From positions 1 through 64,000 of the forward strand of contig NZ_AUJI01000010.1 in NCBI RefSeq assembly GCF_000424145.1: 64,000 nt of DNA, written 5' to 3'. Positions 16,226 through 24,696 of the stretch are shown in pieces. How positions within the stretch are numbered: position 1 is the stretch's first letter; each line of letters begins with the position of its first letter. Source of the stretch: Butyrivibrio sp. AC2005. GTDB taxonomy: Bacteria > Bacillota > Clostridia > Lachnospirales > Lachnospiraceae. A model generated the notes under the pieces. The model worked only from the letters and a program-made list of their open reading frames with translations. It had not been told where the DNA came from and did no database searches. Position numbers and translations under genes: made by a program.

Positions 16226-16252
16226 ATCTATTTCATTCTATAACATTTTATT

Positions 16253-17236
16253 TTATCCAACAAGCCTGCGAACGCAGTTGACAAGTAGTTCAAGCTCAAG
16301 AATGACATAATTTTTCATATGTCTTTTCTTAAATTCAACTTTCCTGTCACTGTTTTTTATAATCTTCTTAACCCCACCGACAAGCCCATTGAAATATGCA
16401 ATGCCAAGTCCCTTTTTTATAAAGTATATTTGCTTAATCAAAATCCCCGGGATGACAAAAGGGAGATTTAATAATATTTGCAGAAACGGCATATTTTTAT
16501 ATATTAAATAAAGGTTATTACCTGCCGTCAGTTCTTCCTTAAAAACATTATATCTCGATCCGCTTGTCCCGCTGCCGGCATGATATACAACTGCGGTTGG
16601 CTCATAATAATTCTGATAACCATATATTCTTGCCCTGTATCCGACATCCACATCTTCCAAATAGCAAAAATGTGCTTCATCGAAGCCGCCTATCTGAACA
16701 AGAATATCTTTTCTATATATGGCAGCACCGGCGCAGGCAGATGTTATTTTCATTTTCCTGTCATAATTCTTATTACTTTTATCTCTTCCCGGAGAAAAAG
16801 CCCATCCCAGAGCGCAGTATAAATCACCACAATCATCAATATTATGTGGTTCCTTCATTTGCAACATCTTAGCTCCGACAGAGAAGACCTTACTCTTACC
16901 ATCTATTGCCTTAAGTAAATTCTCTGTCATCCTTTCATCGGAAACAGTATCATTATTTAAAAGTATGACATACTCGGTTTTGGCAAGTCTTATCCCAACA
17001 TTTACCGCATTTGCAAAACCGGTATTTTCGGAAAGCTCATGAATAACCGTCTTGGGGTAACGTTCTGCATGTTTACCCAGATTATTACGAAGAGTCTCTA
17101 TTCCATTATCTGTTGATCCATTATCAATAATTATAACCTCAGAGCTTATACTCTGTTTTTTAAGGCTCTTTAAGCAATCATCAAGAAATTTTGCCCCGTT
17201 ATAATTAGGGATAATTATTGTTACTTTATTATTCAA
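16253..17236 (-). CDS. GT2 family glycosyltransferase (WbbL-like)
   Basis: 327 residues, GT-A fold: VTIIIPNYNGAKFLDDCLKS at 4-23, IIDNGSTDNG, LLNNDTVSDE with the metal-binding DxD-type Asp near 96, GAKMLQ, GAAIYRKDILVQIGGFDE and CYLEDVDVGYRARIYGY with the catalytic acidic cluster, then the HAGSGTSGSRYN element. The last 90 residues have an amphipathic or hydrophobic stretch (about 245-280) that may attach it to the membrane. The motif set is like rhamnosyltransferases that add dTDP-rhamnose. It is 18 bp downstream of the next GT gene and clearly part of the operon. Confidence 0.9.
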   Translation of the reverse strand: MNNKVTIIIPNYNGAKFLDDCLKSLKKQSISSEVIIIDNGSTDNGIETLRNNLGKHAERYPKTVIHELSENTGFANAVNVGIRLAKTEYVILLNNDTVSDERMTENLLKAIDGKSKVFSVGAKMLQMKEPHNIDDCGDLYCALGWAFSPGRDKSNKNYDRKMKITSACAGAAIYRKDILVQIGGFDEAHFCYLEDVDVGYRARIYGYQNYYEPTAVVYHAGSGTSGSRYNVFKEELTAGNNLYLIYKNMPFLQILLNLPFVIPGILIKQIYFIKKGLGIAYFNGLVGGVKKIIKNSDRKVEFKKRHMKNYVILELELLVNCVRRLVG

Positions 17237-17253
17237 ATAAGTAGCCCTCGAGG

Positions 17254-18639
17254 TCAGACAATTGTCTCATACCTGGGATCCCACATAACTTTATATCCCA
17301 GTTGTCTGACAGCCTGTCCAAACCGTATGCTCTTCTCTCTTATTTCTGAATCAGTTCCTATAGCTTCAGCTTTAAAGCTCTTTCCTTCTGTCGTATCCTT
17401 ATACGATACTCCAAATATTTCCTTATAAAGATCTGTCAGTTCAGACCTTATTTTCATACATCTTATATCAACCGCATCCGTATCCTGCTCAAGAGCAGCC
17501 AGATGCTGAAGACCACCACTGAACCCCTTCGGAAGTCCGTCAAATCTGATTTTTCCATCCGCACGGTAATTACCGCCGAGCATGGTACCATTCTTATCTA
17601 CTATTTTTCCACCTACTACACCGATATCTTTTCTGGCAGAAAAGATATTGTCAACATAATCAACACGGTAAAATCCCACATGCTTTAAATGACTTACAGA
17701 TGCCTTAATGCCGTTCACTTTAAGAAAATCCTCCACAGCACGTTTTCCGGCATCATACGCATACATCTTGCTTCTGGGATTCGCAGAAGTGGAACTGTCA
17801 TGACTTCTCCAGTGATACAGAACTTTTGGAATATGAATTATCTGTTTTTGATAATCAGTACTCCACATTATTCTACCGACTGCTCTCAAAAACAGATCGT
17901 AATCCTGTGCACCGTCATATTCACTTCTGAATCTGCAGGTATGAATAACATCTGATCTTATAGTTGTAAAATGACATATATAGTTATTTGACAAAAACAG
18001 ATCCGGATTAAATTTCTTCTTTCTATGGTACTCGAAGAATTTGTCCCCTTCAGCATTGCATTTATCCTCATCCGAATAAATCAGTCTGGGATAATTCTTT
18101 ATAGCAGCAATCGCCACCTCGCAAAGAGCGTTTGGCGTAAGGACATCATCATGATCGAGAAGTGCCATATAGTCGCCACGGGAAGCATCAAGCGCAGCAT
18201 TAGTGTTATTGGAAATCCCCGCATTTGTCTTAAGCTTGATATGTCTTATTCTTCCGTCAATAGCAGAATAACCGTTTATGATATCCGTCAGAGGATACAG
18301 CGGTCTTCCCTTTGAAACAAGCGGAGCCTCAGCCAAAATCAGCTCCCATTTTCCATAGGTCTGATTTTGAACAGATTCAATCATCATCTTTAGAAATTCT
18401 CTGTCCGTATTATAGCAGGGCACAAGGATACTGATCAGAGGAAGCATTTTTGATTTATCCGCATTGTTCAATAAAGAGCGATACCATTTTCTCTGCTTCT
18501 CCAGCTCTTCTTCTGTCGGAGGCTCATAAATATAGTTATCACTTCTCTGGTCCCTCAGCCTCTCCATAACAGCAACTGCTGTATTACCTATGCCATTTCT
18601 CCTGGCGTATGAAATTGTCTTCTTAATACTATTAATCAT
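17254..18639 (-). CDS. GT2 glycosyltransferase with an incomplete second GT domain
   Basis: 461 residues from the ATG at 18639; a TTG nine codons upstream would put the start inside a terminator hairpin, so I reject it. There is no strong ribosome site. The first domain is a full GT-A enzyme: ISILVPCYNTDREFLKMMI, ALLDHDDVLTPNAL with DHDD, YSDEDK and GAQDYDLFLRA. The second half keeps only the middle of another GT2 domain (KDIGVVGGKIVDKNG onward, compare DVGAVGGKLYF in the next tandem enzyme) and lacks the nucleotide-binding strand, the DxD motif and a recognisable catalytic site. It looks like a decayed form of the two-domain GT encoded upstream at 20532. Confidence 0.87.
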   Translation of the reverse strand: MINSIKKTISYARRNGIGNTAVAVMERLRDQRSDNYIYEPPTEEELEKQRKWYRSLLNNADKSKMLPLISILVPCYNTDREFLKMMIESVQNQTYGKWELILAEAPLVSKGRPLYPLTDIINGYSAIDGRIRHIKLKTNAGISNNTNAALDASRGDYMALLDHDDVLTPNALCEVAIAAIKNYPRLIYSDEDKCNAEGDKFFEYHRKKKFNPDLFLSNNYICHFTTIRSDVIHTCRFRSEYDGAQDYDLFLRAVGRIMWSTDYQKQIIHIPKVLYHWRSHDSSTSANPRSKMYAYDAGKRAVEDFLKVNGIKASVSHLKHVGFYRVDYVDNIFSARKDIGVVGGKIVDKNGTMLGGNYRADGKIRFDGLPKGFSGGLQHLAALEQDTDAVDIRCMKIRSELTDLYKEIFGVSYKDTTEGKSFKAEAIGTDSEIREKSIRFGQAVRQLGYKVMWDPRYETIV

Positions 18640-18651
18640 ATTTATAATAAT

Positions 18652-18678
18652 AGGGCTGTCAGGCAAACTGACAGCCCT
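18652..18678 (-). terminator. Hairpin between pgcA and the downstream GT2 gene
   Basis: A perfect 11-bp inverted repeat, AGGGCTGTCAG and CTGACAGCCCT, around a 5-nt loop. Read leftward it is followed by ATTATTATAAAT, AT-rich but not a true T-run, so it is a probable weak terminator or a 3'-end stabiliser for the pgcA message. Confidence 0.7.
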
Positions 18679-18697
18679 GCTAAAAGGATTCTTGTTG

Positions 18698-20437
18698 TTA
18701 TTCTATAAGTGCTTTAACAGCAGCAGTAAGTTCATCCTGCTTCTTAGCAGCATCCTCAAGGCTTGTACCCTTTACACCCATATAGAACTTAATCTTAGGC
18801 TCTGTTCCTGAAGGACGTGCGCAGCACCATGAATCATTGTCCAGAGCAAAGTAAAGAACATTGGATTCAGGAAGTCCTGTCTTACCCTTCTCGCCTGTCT
18901 GAGGGTTAACAGTCTCGCCAGTCTTATAATCGCGGAACTCTTCAACTGTCCAGGCTCCGAATGTCTTAGGCGGATCATTTCTGAGCTTATCCATAAGTGC
19001 AGCAATTTCCTTTGCACCCTCCATACCCTTCATGGTAATAGAATACTGGCCTTCCTTATAATAGCCATAGTCCTCATACATATCAACCATAGCATCCCAG
19101 AGAGTCATATTATTCTTCTTGCAGAACGCAGCAACTTCGCAGAGCATCATAACAGCTACGATAGCATCCTTATCACGAGCGTGTGTACCTGCAAGGCATC
19201 CATAGCTCTCCTCAAGACCGAATACGTAATTGTACTCCTGATTGTTTTCCTCAAAAAGTCTGATCTGCTCACCGATATACTTAAATCCGGTAAGAACTTC
19301 AATATAGTGAAGACCATACTTCTCAGCAACTCTTCTTGCCATGTTAGTAGTAACAATTGTTGTTACAAAAGCTGGTCTCTCAGGCATAGTGCCTGTAGCC
19401 TTTCTCTCACGAAGAATGTACTCACCAATGAGCATTCCTGACATATTTCCTGTGAAAGGAATGTACTCTCCGGTCTTAGTATCCTTAGCATATACGCCAA
19501 GACGGTCAGCATCAGGATCTGTAGCAAGAACGATATCCGCATCCTTCTCCTTAGCAAGCTCAAGTGCAAGTTTGAAAGCTTTGGGATCTTCAGGGTTAGG
19601 ATAATCAAGTGTAGTAAATTCCGGATCCGGAAGCTCCTGCTCAGGAACAATATATACATTCTTAAATCCGAGCTCTGCAAGTACTCTCTTTACAGGAACA
19701 AGACCTGTGCCATGGAAAGGAGTATAAACTACTGTAAGCTTCTCAGCCATCTCCTTGATAGCATCAAGATGGATGATCTGCTTCTTAAGCTCTACCATGT
19801 ATGCGTCATCGATGTCTTTTCCGATAATCTCATAAAGGCCTGCCTTCATGGCATCGTCCTTAGACATTGTCTTAACATCATTATAATCTGTGATAGCCTT
19901 AACCTCAGCGATAATACCTGTATCGTGAGGAGGTGTAACCTGAGCGCCATCCTCCCAATATGCCTTGTATCCGTTATATTCCGGCGGGTTGTGACTTGCT
20001 GTAATCATAACACCGGCAATACATCCAAGCTTTCTTAATGCAAATGAAAGCTCAGGAGTAGGTCTGAGTTCATCAAAAACATATGCCTTGATTCCGTTAG
20101 CAGCAAGGCATCTTGCTGTCTCATCAGCAAACTCCGGTGAAAATCTTCGGCAATCATAAGAAATAGCAACGCCTCTCTTAGCGCCATCTGCTCCACCGTT
20201 CTTCTTAATATAATTTGCAAGTCCCTGTGTTGCCTTACGAACAACGTACTTGTTCATTCTGTTGGTTCCTGCCCCAATAACTCCGCGCAGTCCACCTGTA
20301 CCGAATTCGAGTTCCTGATAGAATCTATCCTGAACCTCATCCTCGTTATTTCGAATAGCTGTCAGCTCTTTCTTTGTATCCTCATCGAAATAAGGATCAT
20401 TTAACCAATATTCAAGCTGTTTCATTGCGTCACTCAT
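18698..20437 (-). CDS. pgcA: Alpha-phosphoglucomutase / phosphomannomutase
   Basis: 579 residues from the second of two adjacent ATGs, which has the better spacing to AAGGAGG. It interconverts glucose 6-phosphate and glucose 1-phosphate, feeding UDP-glucose and, via RfbA, dTDP-sugars. Motifs in order: GTGGLRG near 48-54, the catalytic serine loop TASHNP (about 147-152), metal-binding DPDADR (about 300), sugar-specificity GLEESYG (about 418) and phosphate-binding RPSGTEPK (about 545). Length and motifs fit the large Bacillus PgcA subfamily. It has its own promoter region with a palindrome over the start site. Confidence 0.94.
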   Translation of the reverse strand: MSDAMKQLEYWLNDPYFDEDTKKELTAIRNNEDEVQDRFYQELEFGTGGLRGVIGAGTNRMNKYVVRKATQGLANYIKKNGGADGAKRGVAISYDCRRFSPEFADETARCLAANGIKAYVFDELRPTPELSFALRKLGCIAGVMITASHNPPEYNGYKAYWEDGAQVTPPHDTGIIAEVKAITDYNDVKTMSKDDAMKAGLYEIIGKDIDDAYMVELKKQIIHLDAIKEMAEKLTVVYTPFHGTGLVPVKRVLAELGFKNVYIVPEQELPDPEFTTLDYPNPEDPKAFKLALELAKEKDADIVLATDPDADRLGVYAKDTKTGEYIPFTGNMSGMLIGEYILRERKATGTMPERPAFVTTIVTTNMARRVAEKYGLHYIEVLTGFKYIGEQIRLFEENNQEYNYVFGLEESYGCLAGTHARDKDAIVAVMMLCEVAAFCKKNNMTLWDAMVDMYEDYGYYKEGQYSITMKGMEGAKEIAALMDKLRNDPPKTFGAWTVEEFRDYKTGETVNPQTGEKGKTGLPESNVLYFALDNDSWCCARPSGTEPKIKFYMGVKGTSLEDAAKKQDELTAAVKALIE

Positions 20438-20455
20438 CATCTTCCTCCTTATAAG

Positions 20456-20501
20456 TGAGGTTTAACCTCAATTATATTAAGTAAATCATTACTTTTAGCA
20501 A
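20456..20501 (-). promoter_or_regulatory. pgcA promoter with operator-like palindrome
   Basis: On the minus strand a perfect TATAAT (20471-20476) is preceded at a long 19-bp spacing by TTGCTA (20496-20501). Abutting the -10 box on the downstream side is a perfect odd palindrome, TGAGGTT-T-AACCTCA (20456-20470), which would cover the transcription start. This is the position of a repressor operator. Confidence 0.5.
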
Positions 20502-20531
20502 AAATCAAGTCATACATTGCCAAAGAAATAC

Positions 20532-22595
20532 TCAAGCATTGCGCAAACTGCTATAACCTTCAACATTAAGCGAAAAATCACTTCTGTCTAATGAGAAGTT
20601 GGGATTATAGTAGGGATCTCCCTTATCAAGAACAGTCTTCCATTTGTTGCGGAAGTGTTCTGACTCTTCATCATAGCGTCTGGCATTTTCCCCTTCAAGG
20701 TCCAGTCCTCTGGACGCGGATTCATAATGGTACATCTCAGCAAAAGGTGTGAATATGTTAAGATAACCTTTATCACGCAATTTCAGACAAAAATCAACGT
20801 CATTGAGAGATACCTTAAAGCCCTCATCAAAACCGCCCACTTCGTCATACTTAGCTCTTGATACCATAAGGCACGCTCCGGTAACAGCAGAAACATTCTG
20901 AGCATAGCATAGTCTGCCCATATATCCGAGGTTCATTCCCTCCTGTCCGTAATGGCAATGTCCGGCTGTTCTGTGTGCACCAAGTCTTAAAACTATCCCG
21001 GCATGCTGTATCTTTCGATTAGGGAAATATAGTTTTCCTCCAACTGCTCCCACATCACTTCTCTGAGCATACATAAGTAGTTCTTCCATCCAGTTGACAG
21101 TTATAACCTGTGTATCGTTGTTAAGAAGAAGTATGTAGTCTCCCGTAGACTGCTTAACTCCATAATTCACAACAGCTGAATAGTTAAAGGATGGCTTAGA
21201 ACCATCGGCGTTCAGGTTACTCTTATCCTCATAGTAGTCAACTATTTTGAGAACAGAGCTCATGGCTCCGTTTCTGAGTTCATCGTAATATGCTCTGATT
21301 TCCTTTGAACTACTGCCATTTTCAACAATGATAATCTCATAATTATCATATGTGGACTTTTCATAAATGGAAGTAAGACATCTCTTCAAGTCCTCAAGAT
21401 GTTCACAGGTGGGTATTATTATTGAAATCCTGGGAATACCCTGAACCTCATAAGCTATCTTGAAAATCGTCTCAAATGCTCTGGTACTTGTTATCTTGAA
21501 ATGTTCATATCCATGTCTTCTAAGGTGATCGGCGACTGCACCTCTGGCAGCATCTATCGCGTAGCTCTTGGCACTTATATCTGATGCTACGCTTCCTGCA
21601 TGCGATCTCCAGTAATACAAAAGTCTGGGTATATGAACAATCTTCTCAGCATTATCAGTCAGTCTGAGGATCATATCATGGTCCTGGCTGCCATCAAATT
21701 TCGATCTGAAAAGCTCTGTACCATCAAGGAGTGAACGCTTGAAAACACTGAAATGACAGATATAGTTATTAGCTCTTAAATTATCCGGCGCGTAATCAGG
21801 CTTGAAGTGCATTGTTATCATATGATCAATGCTCTTACCCGAAAAAGTCGCCTCATCGCAGTACAGATAATCTGCATTTTCCTCATTTATTGCCTTTACA
21901 TAGTAGTAGAGTACCTCAGGGTGAAGAATATCATCATGGTCAAGAAGTCCGATATACTCTCCCGAAGCCAATTTGAGACATTCATTTGTATTTCCGGATA
22001 TTCCGGTATTCTTTTCAAGTCTGTGATAGAGGACACCTGCCCCTTCTGACTTACCAAGCTTTGCACGATTATCCTTTTTATATTCATTAACAATCGTTTC
22101 CACATAGGCATGCTCTGCATCTGATCCATCAGCAAGACAAAGCTGCCAGTTTGTATAGGTCTGGTTCAGAACAGACTCAATCATATCCCTCAGAAAATTC
22201 TCAGGAGTATTGTAAAGTGGTACAAGTATACTGATAAGTGGCATTTTTTCAAAATTCTCATTTCTCTCTGCCACAATGGTCTCTTCTGTAGGAAAACTCT
22301 CAGTACCGTAATGAACCTTAGCCTTCCTTTCAATCTGCTTATATTTAAGCTTGGCAATTACTCCTCTTACAGAACCGGCATTTTTCACGCGATCCTTCTG
22401 GCGTATCACAAAATGCATCGCATTTCTTGCAGGTGTGCTCGCCTTCCATATAGGGTTATTCTTTATACGGTTAAGCTTAAATTCAAGCTCCTGATTCTTA
22501 TCCTCAAGATCAGCTATTCTCTGTGCCAAATCTGCACTTTTAAGCTTCTCCTTTTCATATGCTGTTTTAAAATCAAATTCAGTATTATCAGTCAT
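20532..22595 (-). CDS. Tandem GT2 glycosyltransferase (two GT-A domains)
   Basis: 687 residues. An N-terminal coiled coil (about 12-45) is followed by a first GT-A domain (about 118-350: ISILVPLYNTPENFLRDMI, GLLDHDDILHPEVL, YCDEATFSGK, GSQDHDMILRL) and a second (about 390-650: ISIIIPTCEHLEDLKRCL, IIIVENGSS, LLLNNDTQVI, VGAVGGKLYFPNRKIQHAG, GACLMVSRAKYDEVGGF, LNDVDFCLKL). Both have intact DxD-type and catalytic motifs, so it may add two sugars in turn. No membrane helices. It overlaps the operon logic of the 22600 gene (4-bp gap). It is the probable full-length relative of the shorter enzyme at 17254. Confidence 0.91.
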   Translation of the reverse strand: MTDNTEFDFKTAYEKEKLKSADLAQRIADLEDKNQELEFKLNRIKNNPIWKASTPARNAMHFVIRQKDRVKNAGSVRGVIAKLKYKQIERKAKVHYGTESFPTEETIVAERNENFEKMPLISILVPLYNTPENFLRDMIESVLNQTYTNWQLCLADGSDAEHAYVETIVNEYKKDNRAKLGKSEGAGVLYHRLEKNTGISGNTNECLKLASGEYIGLLDHDDILHPEVLYYYVKAINEENADYLYCDEATFSGKSIDHMITMHFKPDYAPDNLRANNYICHFSVFKRSLLDGTELFRSKFDGSQDHDMILRLTDNAEKIVHIPRLLYYWRSHAGSVASDISAKSYAIDAARGAVADHLRRHGYEHFKITSTRAFETIFKIAYEVQGIPRISIIIPTCEHLEDLKRCLTSIYEKSTYDNYEIIIVENGSSSKEIRAYYDELRNGAMSSVLKIVDYYEDKSNLNADGSKPSFNYSAVVNYGVKQSTGDYILLLNNDTQVITVNWMEELLMYAQRSDVGAVGGKLYFPNRKIQHAGIVLRLGAHRTAGHCHYGQEGMNLGYMGRLCYAQNVSAVTGACLMVSRAKYDEVGGFDEGFKVSLNDVDFCLKLRDKGYLNIFTPFAEMYHYESASRGLDLEGENARRYDEESEHFRNKWKTVLDKGDPYYNPNFSLDRSDFSLNVEGYSSLRNA

Positions 22596-22599
22596 TAAA

Positions 22600-24684
22600 T
22601 CATTTCACCTTAAGTAAATTTGGTACCCAGTTAATCAGTTTAAGTGTTCCGGTCTGATCAAGCGCGGCCATACCAACCTGGTAGTAACCGGGTGATAGCT
22701 TTCCCGAAGCGATTCTTACTTTGTATCCTGTAAGATCTACATCTATCTGATCCTGTAGTCTTAGCTTTATATCAGGTCTGTACCAGGTATAAACAGGCAT
22801 ACTGTAAACCACAGAAGATGCAGGTCTTGCTCCCTCATCAGACCTTTCAACCTGTCTCAAAACCAGCCTTCTCTCAAAGAAAGCATTATCAGAACCTATA
22901 ACAAAGCTGTAGCCTTTAACAAAATAGCCATCAAGAACTTCACCGTCACGGATTCCATACATCCAGTTCTCCATGGTTCCTGCATACTCAACACCAATTC
23001 TAAGACATGCGTCTTCTCTTGCATCTGCAAAGCCATCCTCATGAACCTTGACAGTATGATAAGGAATATCCAAAACAGGAGTGAAGTCTTCGCAAGGTAT
23101 TATAGCACTGATAGTCTCATCATCAGTAAGATACTTACTGTAAAACGGATCCTTATTGTAAAATCCCGGATGCCGCTTCATAAGCACTTCATACTCGCCT
23201 GCAAGCCTCTCCATCTTCTTTAAATCCAGAGTGTCAAGACCTCTGCTTAAGGACTCGTGATGATATAGGCTTATATGATTACAGCAGACATTATAGTATC
23301 CCTTTTGATAAACACTGTAGCATAAATCAACGTCATTAAAAGCAACCGGCAATTCTTCCGGAAAGCCTCCAACCTCATTAAATTTCTCACGGCTGAGCAT
23401 AAGGCATGCACCTGTTGCACCAATCAGATTGTGAATACCTCTGTTATAGCCAAAATAATGTGATTTCTGATCATGCATTTTCTGAAGCTTATGCACGGGG
23501 CCAAGCCTCACATTAGTTATTCCGCAATGCTGAATAAGATCAGTATCCGGATAAAGAAGCTTTGCTCCTACAACTCCCACATGTCTCAGCTGTGCCTGAG
23601 AAAGCATCTCCCGAAGCCATCCGTCCTGCGTTGCCTCAATATCATCATTAAGGAAAAGCAGATATTCCCCACCTGATCGTACAGCTCCGCGGTTGCACAT
23701 ATGAGAAAAATTAAATGCCTCAACCTTATACAGATATGTGATATTAGTCAATCCACCGGTTTTATCTATCTGATTTATATATGAACCATAGCGGACACGA
23801 TTGTACGCACTGCTGCCGTTATCTACGACTACAATCTCATACCTTATGTTCTTTTCATGCGTAGTATTTACTATGGATTTAAGACACTGAAAAAGAATAT
23901 CCGGATGATCCTTTGTAGGAATAATGATACTCACAGTAGCGGGCTTCATAAGCATATGCCGCGAATTATGAAAACCTCTTCCGTAAAAAACATCTGTCTC
24001 GGGCTCCCTATGGAAAAGAATCTCTCCTATATGTCCTATAGGAAAGTCCGTATCTGTTCTTTTAGCAAAAGCTCTCTCTTCAATTGCAAGCATGCAAAAC
24101 AGAACATCAGCAGAAAGCATGCTGGCTTCTCTGCCCACTGCTTCAGGTGAATTCTTTTTTACCCCTGTAGTTCCACCAAGCATCTTAATCGCATTATCAT
24201 ATTCTGCAGTTGCAGCCTCATATGTATTTGCTCTGCATGCAAACACACTGCCAATATAAAAAGCATTCAGATAAGTATCCGGTGACCAGTCAGGTTTAAA
24301 ATATGGCTTTCCATATTTCCCCCTGCCTACCATTTCATCCTCATCACCATAGACAACATTAATCTCGGGATGCGCCTCAAAATATCTTCTGATATTTTCT
24401 ACCGCATGACCTGCAAGTCTCCCTTTTGGGCTCACAAAAATCAGGATCCTCTCAGCAGTTGCAGCAGGATCGGCCTCTCTCCACACCTGAGTGTAAGATA
24501 CAACCTCCGTAAAAAGCTGAAGTCTCCCCGTGACTTCGGAAGCAGCCCCACCTGACACTAAAATGGGGTGCTTTTCCTGTCTGTGCTCCCAGATATTATA
24601 GGCATTCTTACATTCTTTTACCTTATTCTGATAGCCCCTTTTTCTGTTGTTAATAAGAATATTCTTAGCGACTTCTTTTAACAT
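22600..24684 (-). CDS. GT2 glycosyltransferase with degenerate N-terminal GT remnant and C-terminal beta domain
   Basis: 694 residues. Residues about 60-260 keep the late part of a GT2 domain (VVYGDEDEM, KPYFKPDWSPDTYLNAFYIG) but no proper nucleotide-binding strand, so this half is probably inactive. The C-terminal GT-A domain (about 267-520) is intact: VSIIIPTKDHPDILFQCL, IVVVDNGSS, LLFLNDDIEATQDG, VGAKLLYPDTDLIQHCG, GACLMLSREKFNEVGGF and FNDVDLCYSVYQKGY. The last ~150 residues are beta-rich and ungrouped. Starts 12 bp downstream of the methyltransferase-kinase gene stop. Confidence 0.88.
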   Translation of the reverse strand: MLKEVAKNILINNRKRGYQNKVKECKNAYNIWEHRQEKHPILVSGGAASEVTGRLQLFTEVVSYTQVWREADPAATAERILIFVSPKGRLAGHAVENIRRYFEAHPEINVVYGDEDEMVGRGKYGKPYFKPDWSPDTYLNAFYIGSVFACRANTYEAATAEYDNAIKMLGGTTGVKKNSPEAVGREASMLSADVLFCMLAIEERAFAKRTDTDFPIGHIGEILFHREPETDVFYGRGFHNSRHMLMKPATVSIIIPTKDHPDILFQCLKSIVNTTHEKNIRYEIVVVDNGSSAYNRVRYGSYINQIDKTGGLTNITYLYKVEAFNFSHMCNRGAVRSGGEYLLFLNDDIEATQDGWLREMLSQAQLRHVGVVGAKLLYPDTDLIQHCGITNVRLGPVHKLQKMHDQKSHYFGYNRGIHNLIGATGACLMLSREKFNEVGGFPEELPVAFNDVDLCYSVYQKGYYNVCCNHISLYHHESLSRGLDTLDLKKMERLAGEYEVLMKRHPGFYNKDPFYSKYLTDDETISAIIPCEDFTPVLDIPYHTVKVHEDGFADAREDACLRIGVEYAGTMENWMYGIRDGEVLDGYFVKGYSFVIGSDNAFFERRLVLRQVERSDEGARPASSVVYSMPVYTWYRPDIKLRLQDQIDVDLTGYKVRIASGKLSPGYYQVGMAALDQTGTLKLINWVPNLLKVK

Positions 24685-24696
24685 TTTTCACTGCCC

